The position numbers and the translations under genes were made by a program. Under the pieces are notes generated by a model that had not been told where the DNA came from, searched no databases, and saw only the letters and a program-made list of their open reading frames with translations. Shown here piece after piece: positions 22,099 to 33,743 of a DNA stretch of 64,000 nucleotides. The stretch's first letter is position 1, and every line of letters begins with the position of its first letter. The DNA comes from Dryas octopetala. Taxonomy: Eukaryota; Streptophyta; Magnoliopsida; Rosales; Rosaceae. The stretch covers positions 13,285,614 to 13,349,613 of the forward strand of contig OY992836.1 of NCBI GenBank assembly GCA_963921425.1, given 5' to 3'.

Positions 22099-25000
22099 TC
22101 AAAATCGAACCTTGAAGAGCCAATCCAGGTTGAAATTATCTTTGGCCACAGTTATGCGTATGTTTCTGGTACTGGGATTGAAGGGATCCCACAAATTTTT
22201 TGTGTCTTCATCACATACCACTTCCTGTAACTGCTCAATATACAAAAGAGATACAGGCAGCTCTTTCAATCTCGAGCACTGTCTCATGTTGAGCTTTGTT
22301 AAACTACTTAGTTCACCAATCTCTTCAGGCAACTCCTTAATGCTGAAGCAATCGGATATGTCAAGAAAGTTTAACTTGGTGAGGTTCTTAATCGAGCCTG
22401 GAAGCATTACCAAGTCTGTACAAGACCTTAGCCTCAACACTTCTAAATTGGCCAGCCTTCCAACATCTTCAGGCAAGGCAGATAGCTTATGAGAGTGCGT
22501 GATACTCAGCTTCTTTAGGCGCTTAAGATCAAAGAGCTTGGCAGGCAATTCCACCAAATCATTGCAATAGTCAATGTTCAATTCCACTAGATTTGGCAAT
22601 GCATCTAAAATTTGGATGGAACAATTGCTAAAAGGTTGACCAATCTTACACATGAATAAAGACATCTTCTGCAGACTCTTCGACTGTATGGGGACGTTCT
22701 TGCTTATCGAAGGAATTGAAATGCCTTGTAGTCTGATTCTCTTAAGATTTGGTAACGAACCCAATAGTTGAAAGTTGCTTAATTCAGCAGGTGCAAAATC
22801 ATAATTCGTGACTATTAGAACCTTTAATTTCTTCATTTTCTCCACAAATTCAGGTATCGCATAATTCTCTGTTTGAAAATTAAGAACTAGAACCTCAGCT
22901 TCCGGTAGTTCCATGTTGGGCCAGTTTGTTGAGAATTCTCCATCTGCAAACACTATGCTATATGTTTTGAGTGTGGGGAGCAATTAATTGCAAAAAACCT
23001 ATTCAAGTCTTAGTGCGTGAACCTGCGTGTGTGTGTGCACATGTGTGTGTATGTATTTTCTAAAGAGAAATTGATGGAACAACCAGTTGAGATAGATACT
23101 AGGTGAGCCTTGATGGGTTGATACTTCTGTTCTGTCCACCAGTTGGGAAGATTGTCTCCACGTATGTCTATAATCAGTCTTTTTCTCTGTTCTATTGGTT
23201 CATTATTCGTCTGATGGATAGCTAGCTCTCTGATTATGTCATGCTGGGTAACAAAGTGTTCACTGTAGTAGTCATCCATCTGTCCTTTCTCTTTCCTAGT
23301 TATGATTAAAACTAAGGTTCTTAGAAGAGATATGTTGAGCATACATATTGCAATAGATCGAAAACCATGAACATACATATTGTAATAGCAGAACTAAAGT
23401 TCTATGAAGGTTCTTAGAAGCCTGCATACCTTGTGACTACAAGATTAGCCAGACTCCGTTGGGAGAGCTTGTAAAGGTTCACGATGGACATTCTCTCCTT
23501 AACTAGCCCATATAACTCTGACCACATATCAATGAGGGCAGCAGCAGGGATTCTTTGGTTTTCGGGAAATGAACCAAGGTCTATGAAACATTCCTTGATT
23601 CGGCCTGCAATGCTGCTTCGGAGGCAATCAAACTTATCCAAGGCATCTATGCTGCTTTGGAGGCAATGAAGCAACTTGTCCTCAGATTCAAGAATAGAAG
23701 TACCTTCAGACCATTCATCTATTCTTTCTTGCCAGATCTCTATAGGCTCCCCACGAAGTGATGTTCCGACCACTGTAATGGCAAGTGGAAATCCCTTACA
23801 GCGATGTACTATCTGCAGTTCAGTAGTCCCAAATGAAATAAAATACTATTTGAGTATCAAACTGAAAACCCAAGTTTCTCTGAAGCATCTCATTAGTTCC
23901 ATGAAGACGAGAAAATGGTTAAATAATTATCTACTTTTCTTTATTCTTATTTTAGTTCTAGTTCATATGTATAGTGAGCGTAAATGTATGGTTATTTGCA
24001 GGTTGATATGGTAAAATGGATGCTTTGTGTAAAAATGGACATAATTTATTTTCCTCCTTTTGTGATGCATAAATAAGCATATAGATGTTGTGCATTGCAG
24101 ACTAAGAAATTACCTCGCTTGAAAGATCTTCTCGAACATAAGAGCTTCTATCTCCCAGGGATGCTGAATGGTGAAAAAGAGTCATTCCATCTTTATCATT
24201 CAATAAATTTAGATGATATGGATAACCAAATCCTGGAAATTCAGATCTTGAAGTCACTAAAATCTTGAAATCTGGCATTTTCAATTCCTCAAACTTCTGA
24301 AGAAGTGATTTTGATTTAGGCCAAACATCATCCAGGACCAACAGTAAAGGAAGTCCTGCTTTGTTTGGAAATTGTTCAAGCCACATAACTGCATTTACTT
24401 CATTTCGGAAAGTGGGTGCCTGGAAACCAATGCTTTGATATAGTTCTTGTACAATAAGGTCCAAGTTGGATTTTTTTGAAACAGCAACAAAGAAGATGTT
24501 TTTCTTGAATTTATCTATCCAAATACAATATAAGAAAGCTGTCACCAGGAGATCATTTAGATCTGTCTACAATTATGCAAGCAAAAAACATAAACAATTG
24601 TATTGTCAAGGTCATAAAAACTGAATTATCTTTATCTCAACTGCAGCCCTAACATATGCAAAGAGTAAGAAAGGAGTAAAGCAATTTTCTTCAGAAAACA
24701 TATTCCAACCATGATGTTATAATAAATGCTTGGTTCCTCTTCCAAAGTAATAGTTCCTATGGTTGAGATTTGGCAAATTTATTCCTCTAAGGTTATATGC
24801 AAAGAGTAACTGTTCGAACGTAATGATTAAAAGGAAAGAATGAACCATATATCAGCAATGGGAAGATTTTTCACACAAGTATTGCACGAGTGAGACTAGG
24901 GTCACCGCTATCCCTTGGCCATTTTGAAAAAGAAAGCTAGAATTTTGAGTCCAATATGGCATAATATTCAACCAACAGTTCATTACATTATTTGTGGCTT

Positions 25001-26448
25001 TACCATGTAGTTGTATAAATTATTTACATTTCTACAGCTCAATCATCTCATAGAAAAGGCTTCAGTTTCAAGAATGATATATTTAACACACTATTAATGC
25101 ATATAAAATGATGCTAATGCAAATATTAATACTTTACCAATTAGATAGAAAAAAAAAAAAAAAAAAACAAAAACAAAAAACAAACTGATAGCATACCTTT
25201 GACTTGTTCATCCTGACAAAAAACTTTTGCCAAGGTGGTTATAAGAAATGAGAAAAGCAATTTTCTTAAGAAAACATATCCCAATCATGAAGCTATAAGA
25301 AATGCTTGGTTACTCATCCAAAGTTAAAATTCTTATCGATTGATCAGATGGGGTAAGTGTATTCCCATAACTGCTGAAAACAATTAAAAGGAAAGAAGGA
25401 AACATAAATCAGCAATGGCCTCTTTGAAACCACTGTCCCTTGGCAATTTTGAAAAGAAAGCTTGAATTCTGAATCCAAAGACATAATATTCAAGCAATAG
25501 CTCATTACAAGATTTGTTGCTTAATCAAGTTATTTACAAAAATTTAGATTTCTACAGCTCAATCATCTCATAGAAAAGACTTCAAATTCAATAATGATGT
25601 ATGTAAAATTGCACTAATACAAATAAAATGAATTATTACTACTATAACACTTTTCAATTAGCAAAACAAACGAATATCGTACCTTTGACATCCCCATCTT
25701 GGCAAAAGATTGTGGCCAAAGTGGTTTTCCCGCACCCTCCAGGAGCAGTCACCACAAGCATTTTCACATCATCATCCTTAAGAAACTTATTCTTCAATTC
25801 CCTCAGAGGAACATCCAATCCAACTGTAACCGGTGGAGGTTCAGGTACTGCACACCAACCTTGAATTTGATCTATTTGATTTTGTACCACAACAACAGTA
25901 CTCTCTTTTTTCTTCCATTCTTCAACATCCAATTTGATTCCCTTGACCTGCTCTTCTAAACTATTTACTGTAACCAAGATCTTTGTTCCTGTCATCATTC
26001 CATCCCTCGCCGATTCAACAAGTTCATCAACTTGGTTGTCTAGTTTCCTTGCCAAACCCAAGATCTCCTTCGTATCCCTTATTCCCTCTGCATTCAGTAT
26101 CTTTAACTGTCCTTTGAGAGACTCATCCAACTCACGGAGTTGGTCGGTGTAGCGAGCCTTTTTCAAATTCCACTTACCAGCCTTCTTCCAGATATTGTCA
26201 ACCCGATCTTTCCCCTCAGAGATTGTATTCTTTAGATTTTCTATTACCGTGTCTGAGAGATTCAATTTGTTGTTTTGAACTTCTATCTGTTCGATCAGTG
26301 GTTTTAGAGAGTTGAGGGTGGATATGATCTTCTTAAGGTGGGGTTTAAACTCCATAGACTTGAAGATCAGTTTCTCAACGCCCTTATACAGCTCTGTAAC
26401 CAGTAGTCCTACAGCTCCCCCTGCAAAAAGCTCTCCTGCTCCAGTCAT
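22099..26448 (-). CDS. RNL3: NRG1-type RPW8-NB-ARC-LRR helper NLR
   Basis: Five exons with matching phases: 26,448-25,683, 24,514-24,114, 23,812-23,430, 23,295-23,084 and 22,943-22,099, giving 868 aa. RPW8 covers about 1-145, followed by a longer helical stretch, the linker QGWCAVPEPPPVTVGLDVPL, P-loop APGGCGKTTLA, kinase-2 LLLVLDDVW, RNBS-B KILVTSR, FPLA, CFIDLGSFPENQRIP, QHD and LRRs. Exon 3 has a 12-bp insertion near 23,600-23,630 relative to RNL2, adding a CLRSSIAGR-like piece. Intron 1 is unusually long (1,168 bp) and carries a tandem duplication plus a relic of another exon 1 end. All motifs needed for nucleotide binding are present; I judge it functional. Confidence 0.93.
25197..25242 (-). 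pseudogene. Relic of an exon 1 end inside RNL3 intron 1
   Basis: On the minus strand this encodes TTLAKVFCQDEQVK followed by a usable donor (aaag/gtatgc). That is the residues just after a P-loop. It matches RNL2 (TTLAKMFCQDEQVK) better than RNL3's own exon 1 (TTLATIFCQDGDVK). Upstream homology stops abruptly at the P-loop. Confidence 0.8.
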
Positions 26449-26840
26449 TCTTGACTCTTTACAACAACAAAACCCAAAACCCCAAAATCACAAACTTGTA
26501 TTCCTTTTAGTCTAAACTTGAAATCAAAAGACTAAGAGAGCATGCCCCAAAAGCAGTCTCACCTGCCAAAGATGAACAACAACAAAATCGATTGTTTCAA
26601 TCTAAAGTTTATTCAAAACAAGAGAAAGAGCATATAGTATCTTGGCATCCAATTATAAGGTTAATGTCAGTTGGAAGCTAAACAAACAATAAATAAAAAT
26701 AGATTTACTCAAAACCAAACAATACAGAAGTGTATGTACTCAATTTTCTCTTACTTGGTTGGTGATCATACAAGACGCAAAAGATGATTGATCACAAAAA
26801 TATGTACTCGGATTCTTCTTCAATTTGAGAATTAACAACT
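26449..26840 (-). promoter_or_regulatory. RNL3 leader and upstream module
   Basis: Next to the start is a leader shared by the cluster (coding strand: ...acaaacttg-side, aaaacccaaaaccccaaaatcac on the + strand). Further up, 26,745-26,835 holds caattttctcttacttggttggtgatcatacaag and a cttcttcaat word also seen upstream of RNL1 (12,838-12,900), in RPW8-kinase intron 1 (49,430-49,500) and upstream of CNGC (33,268-33,370). A promoter function is inferred. An (AT)n run lies at 26,841-26,864. Confidence 0.5.
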
Positions 26841-27154
26841 ACATATATATATATATATATATATGGAAGCTCCTCGGAAATTTCCGAGTGGGACTTGACT
26901 CATCAATGAACTATTAAGTCTATTAGCACTTGTGAGACTTTAAACAACCAAATTGTGAGACTCTCTGAACCACTTGTTTCTTGTTTATAAATTGATAAAG
27001 ATAAAAAATCAGTCTTAATTTCCAATTTCCATTGACGAAAAAACACCAGTAACTAGGTCATGGTGTGAATGCATACCTCCTTTTCCATCTCTGGTCCACT
27101 ACTTAGATTCCTCCTCGTCTTCTCTCTTCACCGTCAAGCTGGCGTCAACTGGCC

Positions 27155-27275
27155 CTCTGCACTTTCGCGCCTTTAGTTTTTCTCTTGCGCATCTACTTTT
27201 GTTTTGCGGAGTTTGGGCCTGTTGCCTGTTGCTGCCCAGTTTGGGCTGCTCTCTTTGGGCCTATTGCGTATTGCT
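27155..27275. promoter_or_regulatory. Upstream block copy 3, before RNL3
   Basis: It shares ttcgcgcctttagtttttctc, cttttgttttgc and agtttgggc with copies at 1-90, 13,130 and 50,808, about 700 bp upstream of the RNL3 ATG. Confidence 0.5.
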
Positions 27276-27399
27276 TTTTTACATTTGAGGAATCAATCAA
27301 ACATCTAGTCTAGGCTTTCATTTTCACACAAATTTTTTTTTTTTTTTTGACCAACATTTTCACACAAATTTGACTGCATTTGTTCACACACATATGATA

Positions 27400-27631
27400 G
27401 GTTTTTTTGCATGTTTACCACTCAAATTTTGCACTATGTATGCAAATATCACTCGTAAAAAAATTTTGGCCAATTGCCACCCATATGTTACAAATGGTGC
27501 TAATGTAGCACCTACTGTTACATTTTTTGGATGAAATGTAACAGCAGGTGCTACATTAGCACCATTTACAAAGTATGAGTGATATTTTCGCACAAGATTT
27601 AAAGTTTGGGTGGTAAATGTGCAAAATAGCC
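27400..27631. mobile_element. Near-perfect hairpin MITE, about 230 bp
   Basis: Two arms of about 110 bp pair: one starts ggtttttttgcatgtttacca and contains ggtgctaatgtagcacct; the other contains aggtgctacattagcacc and ends tggtaaatgtgcaaaatagcc. The loop is only a few bases (gatg). A transcript would fold into a long hairpin that could feed small-RNA production. Confidence 0.8.
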
Positions 27632-27639
27632 AATTTCTT

Positions 27640-30370
27640 TTCCTAAACTTTTCATTTTGTCCTTAAATAGAATTTTAATTTTTGTATTAAAAAATATATA
27701 TTTTTTTAGAAAATTGAAAATGTATTTCTAAATAATTTTTTGTAATGAAAAAAATATTTTTTTCACTTAAATATAAAATAAAAAAACATTTATCAAACAA
27801 AATGGGTATGCGGAACACGGTGGTCGTGGTGGCTATGAAGTGTGTCGGTGGTGGTGGGTGGCAATTGGCTAAATTTCTTTTGGGGAGTGCTAGGGTACGT
27901 GCCCTAATGACATGAAATTTTCATGTCAATTAGAGTATTTAATAATGCATTTGCCACATAAACTTTTAAAAGACTCATTTAACCTTTGTTAAAATTATAT
28001 AAAACTTAAATTAAATTACAAAATTCCAAGACCAAATTAAAAAATTTATCAAAACATACATTATTTCACTTATTTCATCTACAATTTAGAAAAATTTTGT
28101 TACGCTTTAATTCACTAATTTTATCTAAAAAAGCTATGAAATCTGATTATTTGGCTCCAATCATTTTGGCTTGGGTGGGTAAAGGGCAGTCCCTCGTGCT
28201 TGATGATGAGGTTTGATGTGAAACTTTGGTTGCTGGAACTTCCATTTGCTTGTCCACCTGCTCTACTAGATCCGGAAGATCTCTTTTAATTTTGCTGTTT
28301 GGCTTTATGCATATATGGGCGTTGCCTTGTTCTTCCCTTTTTGCTACTTTGAATCTCTTTGTTTGATTTCATTTGCTCTGTTTTTTTATTATTCTTAATT
28401 AACTTGATTAGTTGATCCAATGCCAAACAAGAAAAATTGTAAATTTCTCAAACCATGGTGAATGCAGTATTTGATCCTACCCAATGTGTCATTCCCTTCA
28501 AATTAATCCATACAAACGAGTCATATAGTTAGTATGTTATCTAATGGCAACATACATCTTTAATCAAGCAAGATGTAAAACAGAGGCAAACATAATTTAG
28601 AGACAAACCTGTGAGTACACCAAAACAAGATGAACATGCAATCAGCCTCATAAAACCAGTTGTGTTTCTGGGCAAAACCAATTGATAACAATATATCAGT
28701 GTACAATACCAGTCGACCAACAAGAAGTTAGGGCTAATGTTTATTTTTGCAGTATGATCATCAAGTGATTTCAAAAAAATTTAAAGGAAATTTCCAGAAA
28801 ATAATGTATATTCCCTTAAAATTTAAACCCATTTTATTTTCGTTTGAACTTTTTATCCTCTACGTACGACCCTTTGATTGGAATAAGTTCTCAACTTTTG
28901 TTTTTTGCAATTTCATAAACAAGATATTGTAAAAGCTGGGAAAATCGAAGATCAAAAGAGAAATTAAAAGAGGAATGACAATGAGTAAAATGGTTGAGAT
29001 GAATTAAGGGTTAGGAATTAAATAACATAGCAATTAAATAACATGATGTGGTAGTTTAATAATGATGTTAATTAAATTAATTTGCCACATCAGATTATGA
29101 CACAAAATCTTTTTTCAATTTTTTTGGTCCGTTAATTAGAAAATACTAACAATCTTTTAAAAATAATGCTAATTGTCCCACATTTTTTTTTTCACATTTG
29201 TATTCCATCTAATGTGTCATTATTTTACTGAAAGGGTATTTTTTTTTTCTTTTTTAGGTTTTATTTTTTAATTTTTAGTGTCTAATATATGAATATCATG
29301 TAAGATGATATGAAATTGTGGTATAACAATGTGGTAAGTGTAACATTACTGATCTTTTAAATTAATTAAAAGCATCCAAACAAAAATAATTACTCAAAGC
29401 CCACCTCTAACTTACTTGCAGCCCACCCGAAAGCCGAATAGAAAACACGCTACACAACACCCCAAAATTAAGTAATTTCAAATTAAACAAAAACTGCCAG
29501 AAAACTGTTTATATTCTACTTTACCAGTTTCACTAAAGATAGTACAGTACTCGAAAAATTACAGAAAGAGAGCAAATCGACATAGCCAAAACTGCAAGAT
29601 TTCTCAAAGGTAACCCTAAAAACCTAAACATCTACTTCTAAATTTGTCAATAAACATCAAATTTATTGGTTTTATGTTCTAATCTCCTTCTTTTTCACTT
29701 CATATTTGCAATACAGTTTCAGTTCTTCATATTTGCAGTACAGCTTCAGTTCTTTTTCACTTCATATTTGCAGTACAGTTTCAGTTCTTTTTTCACTTCA
29801 TATTTGCAATACAGTTTCAGTTCTTGCAGTTTCAGTTTCACTTCATATTTATTGGTTTATTGTTTTGTTTAATGCCTTAAAATGAAGAAAGGGGGCTTTT
29901 TCTGGGTTTCTGGGAGGTGGAAATGACAGTGGCTACGAATTGCTGCCTCTGATGCTGAGGGTAGTGTCTATGGGTAGTTCTATCAAATCAAGTAAAGCTA
30001 GCTAGCTTGCATGCAAAAATTAAAAACTGAAAACTGATGTGTATCGCACAGTGACAGTGGGTTTTGATTGGTACATATGTCTCCAAGTGAGTTAATTAGG
30101 ATCGGATATATAACTGGGGGTGGTACTGTTATTTTTGGGGGTAATTGCGTTGGCAAGAGGACGGATGCAGAAAGAGAGAGACCAAAAATAAGAAATAAAT
30201 GGCAATCGACACAATTTCAAAATGAGCCCGTTGGCACCCGCTCCAGCAATGTAAGATGATAAATACCTTATTATTAAATATAATCAATTGGTACACTAGA
30301 GATTAAATAGGATGCCTAAGATGCATTATATAGTAATGAGTAAAACGAGGACAGTTGGGCTGGGCCTTGG
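27640..30370. other. Intergenic between RNL3 and CNGC
   Basis: No gene was found in this 2.7-kb AT-rich interval. Contents seen: homopolymer-rich sequence, the minisatellite at 29,680-29,860, and the 3' flank of CNGC from about 30,300. Small ORFs (for example 30,068-30,259) show no family motif. Confidence 0.5.
29680..29860. repeat. Minisatellite of about 35-45-bp units
   Basis: The words cacttcatatttgca, gtacagtttcagttct and variants recur four to five times with small length changes. It is non-coding. Confidence 0.75.
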
Positions 30371-30377
30371 GTCTAGT

Positions 30378-33098
30378 CTATCTAGTCTGCAAGTGCGATA
30401 AATGAAATGCAGGGCGTAGTCGCTGATACACGATTCTCTGGTTGGGCTGACCACCCTCCTCATCATGAGTAGCCAATTCGGGAAACAGTGGTGTCTCTGC
30501 AGCCTTCTTTGTTCGGTTGCGAAAACTTAGCATCGCTGTTGATATGGTCGAAAGTGCCATCTCCACTCTGTTCCCAGAATTTCCGAAATTCCAATACATT
30601 TTGCAGTTGGAGGCCACGCTTGACAAGTCCTTGGCCGGCAGAGCAAAGCCTTCTACGTGGGTATGGCATTTCACATTTTCGGTGGAGATCGGAAGGTTGC
30701 AAAATGGGTTGTTGGGTACGGATGCCCAACCCAGAAGCTCTTCGTCTCCGTAAAAATCACCTTTCTCAAGGGTCTTGTGGATCATTGATGATGACGAAGT
30801 CGTTGCTAATCGTCCAGCTGCACCACAATTACTGCATTCGCTAGTGGTGAAGGTCCATATGGTGCCTTGTGTAATGAAGAGCATTAGATCAAGTGGTTCT
30901 CCCGTTCGAACGATGTAGCTATTCTCAGCGTACATCACTGGCCTCAAATAGTCGCACATCATTTTCAACGCGGGCGCTTTCACATTTTGAAGCTTTGGTA
31001 CCTACATAACATAATATCTTAATTTGCTTACTTGAATTGATCGAAATGTCTATATATATATCCTACGTACGTACTTTCTTTAGCGTTTCCATGCAGAGAA
31101 AACGCTTTAGAGATCTTCTGGTTTTCCAGGGAAGAATAGAGAATAGATTCTCCAGATTCGCATCTTTGTTTTCTTCCAATTTTTTTCTTATGTTTTTAAG
31201 GATTTCCTTCTTCAAATCATTAGGGAGAGCATTTCTCTCCATCCACACTTGTATGTCTAGCTCTCTCATTTGAATCTTTTGTCGTATCTCCTCTGATTTT
31301 GTAGTTGATAACTGCATGAGTGTCTGTTTCACCACAAAAAGATTAATTAAGCTCCATCTATCAGCTTGCTACTCCAAGTGATCAAGACAATTAAATGATT
31401 CAAAATTAAGAAAAACAAGTCCGACTGTACGTGTGAGAGAGATTTATTACCGACCTGCACATTCCCAATTAGATATAAAAACAATAGCAAGCCAACGATG
31501 GAAATAAGAATTGCAAAGCAATTTTCCCACAAATAGTCACTTGTTTCCAGATTCGTGCCAAAATTACTGCAAAAAATTAGTTAGTGATCAAGCAATATGT
31601 TATAGATACTAATCAATGAGGTACATAAGTTATAAATAATTGATCGATGTGCTTATATATATTGGTGATGTGAATACATGTATATATGCAAACCTTAGAT
31701 TTCGCAGGCCCCACCAGAATGAGTAAAAATACTTCTTTGCAAAATTTATTTCCCCCGTGTTACCGGACTTAATGAAATTAAGAAATATTCCAAAATTAAA
31801 CGGCGCTGTGGCTTTGTTTGGAATCTCGAAAGGACACTGCTCGTTTATAAATGTACTGATATCTCTTGAAGTAGTATTGCGATCATCGCAATAAAAAATA
31901 CTCATACATCCTCTAAAATCGATATAATTTTTACAGGCTTGATGCCAGCATGTTGTCTCTCGTTGAATAGAAAGAAAGTACCAAAAGGCTCCAAGTATCT
32001 ATAATATAGCAAATTAATTAGCCAATGATTTAAGCATTACTTAAATTCTTAGTGAGCCAACATTTTTTGAAATAAATATTAGTCAATCACTACTTAAAAA
32101 ATAAAATTAAAATAAATAGAGGACGAAGATATGAAACTTACGTGGCTGGCAAGGATGTATTGAAAAAAATTGGATGCACATTTAATCAATATTCCAGTAG
32201 TATTTCTTAATTCTTTAGAAGAAAGATGGATTCGATAAATTCTTGGCACATATTGGCTGAGAAGAAAGACATTTAGAATCTTTCTCTTATTTAAATGCCG
32301 AGAGCCACTCAATTTGAAGAAAACATCTACTATTAGCACCTGAAGAAAATAAATAAAGGGTTAGAAACTTAGAAGTCTATTAATTAATCAATTGTAGCGA
32401 TAGCTTGGTAAGAATTTACACGAAATGAAAAGGAAAAGTTGAATTTGATCGAATTCTTACTTGTGGGATGGGAAGAAGAGCGAGAAAGTCAATAAAGATG
32501 GGGGGAGATAACCAGGGCATCTCACGAGCAATTAGCTTCTTTATTTGGTTAAACTTGCGAGCTATTTCCTTAGCAAATTGAATGAAGTCTCCTTTTTTCA
32601 ATACACAATCATCATTTGCTCCTGTTTCTACGTCCAAGGCCACAGCTTTTTTGGTATTCTTTGTTGGCACAATCTTAATAGCTTCTTGAACTTGATATAT
32701 GATATCCACTATCAAAATGACATCGGTGAGTGCTCGTAAAAGAAGAGAAGCATTCCTCAAACTTTTGTCCTTCCCAAGGCATTTTTCTTCCTCTTTGACA
32801 ATTGGAATGTAAAAAAACAAAGGATCCATTATCACTGCAATTACACATGAAAGTGCAATTATCTTATCCCACAATGGAATTTGTGAGGGCCTTTTCCATT
32901 TATTGGGTGCTGAAGGTCCTCCTCCTCCGGTTGCATTTTTTGGGTGCCTTAGGTATTGACCTGGTGTAAGACTGATCATAAAAAATAAAAATTCTAAAAA
33001 TTAATGCAATCACAAAGAGAAAAGAAAAACGGATATTTTGAGGCAGAGAGAACTCACCTTAGTTCAATGTGATCTTCCTGATCCTGCGAGTTAATCAT
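30378..33098 (-). CDS. Cyclic-nucleotide-gated channel (CNGC), 679 aa
   Basis: Seven exons join in phase: 33,098-33,058, 32,971-32,461, 32,339-32,142, 31,998-31,694, 31,566-31,455, 31,323-31,075 and 31,001-30,378. Landmarks are the first transmembrane region (DKIIALSCVIAVIMDPLFFY), the S2-S4 helices, the pore helix YFYSFWWGLRNL, the filter region FGTNLETSDYLWENCFAI, the C-linker (MQLSTTKSEEIRQK) and a cyclic-nucleotide-binding domain with GDFYGDEELLGWAS. Plant CNGCs conduct calcium in immunity and development. The filter is GTNL where plant CNGCs usually have GQNL, and the C-terminal calmodulin/IQ part (ALSTISTAMLSFRNRTKK) is weakly conserved. The ORF is open throughout. I infer a CNGC1-like group member. 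Confidence 0.88.
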
Positions 33099-33264
33099 AA
33101 TTACTTATTTGAAATTTGGTAGAGACACAGATTACAACACAAGATTCTTCAAAATCGATCTATTCTATAGACTTTTTATTACAAATAAATAGTAGTTGTT
33201 AATTTGTGTTATATATTAGTTCATGGAATCTATGTAATCAGGGGCAACGGGGAACCTACTAGTC

Positions 33265-33400
33265 GCAGAGTTTTTTTTTCTCTTACTTTGTAATTGGTGA
33301 ACATACACTCATACAAAAGACCAAAGAAATGTTGCCTTGTATATATAAAGAAGAATAGAGTCTTTCAATGGAAAGCTCGAAATTCCCTAGTTGGTGCCCA
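33265..33400 (-). promoter_or_regulatory. RNL-type upstream module in front of CNGC
   Basis: The words ttctcttactttg, attggtgaacatacac, tacaaaagac, and ataaagaagaatagagtcttt followed by caatgg match, in the same order, sequences upstream of RNL1 (12,838-12,900) and RNL3 (26,745-26,830). It lies about 170-300 bp before the CNGC start codon. Confidence 0.55.
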
Positions 33401-33743
33401 TTGACTCTGCCATTTAATGAGCAAGCAAATGCATAACTGTTTTCGACGAAGCAAATACATAGTTGGGTCTGGCCCGTCTGGGTCATAAATCAAAATGACC
33501 ATTATTGGTTTCACCAAACCATCGTTGGTAGCTGGCAATATTTATACCTTGCTAGTGACCACACAAGTAATGAGAGGTCAGCACCAAACTTTTATTGAAG
33601 AATTACAATCGATCAAATGGAAAAAGAGTAAAACTGGTAATGTTTGGGACCGTAGGATTAATAAAATTGATATTAGAAGGAGTTATTTGATTAAATTTCT
33701 CAATTTCCCATTATGAAGTTATAGCAAAAGTTTAGTTACCCTT

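Noticed and set aside
29666..29872. ORF of repeated Phe/Ser-rich units
   Set aside because: Created by the minisatellite; no other coding evidence.
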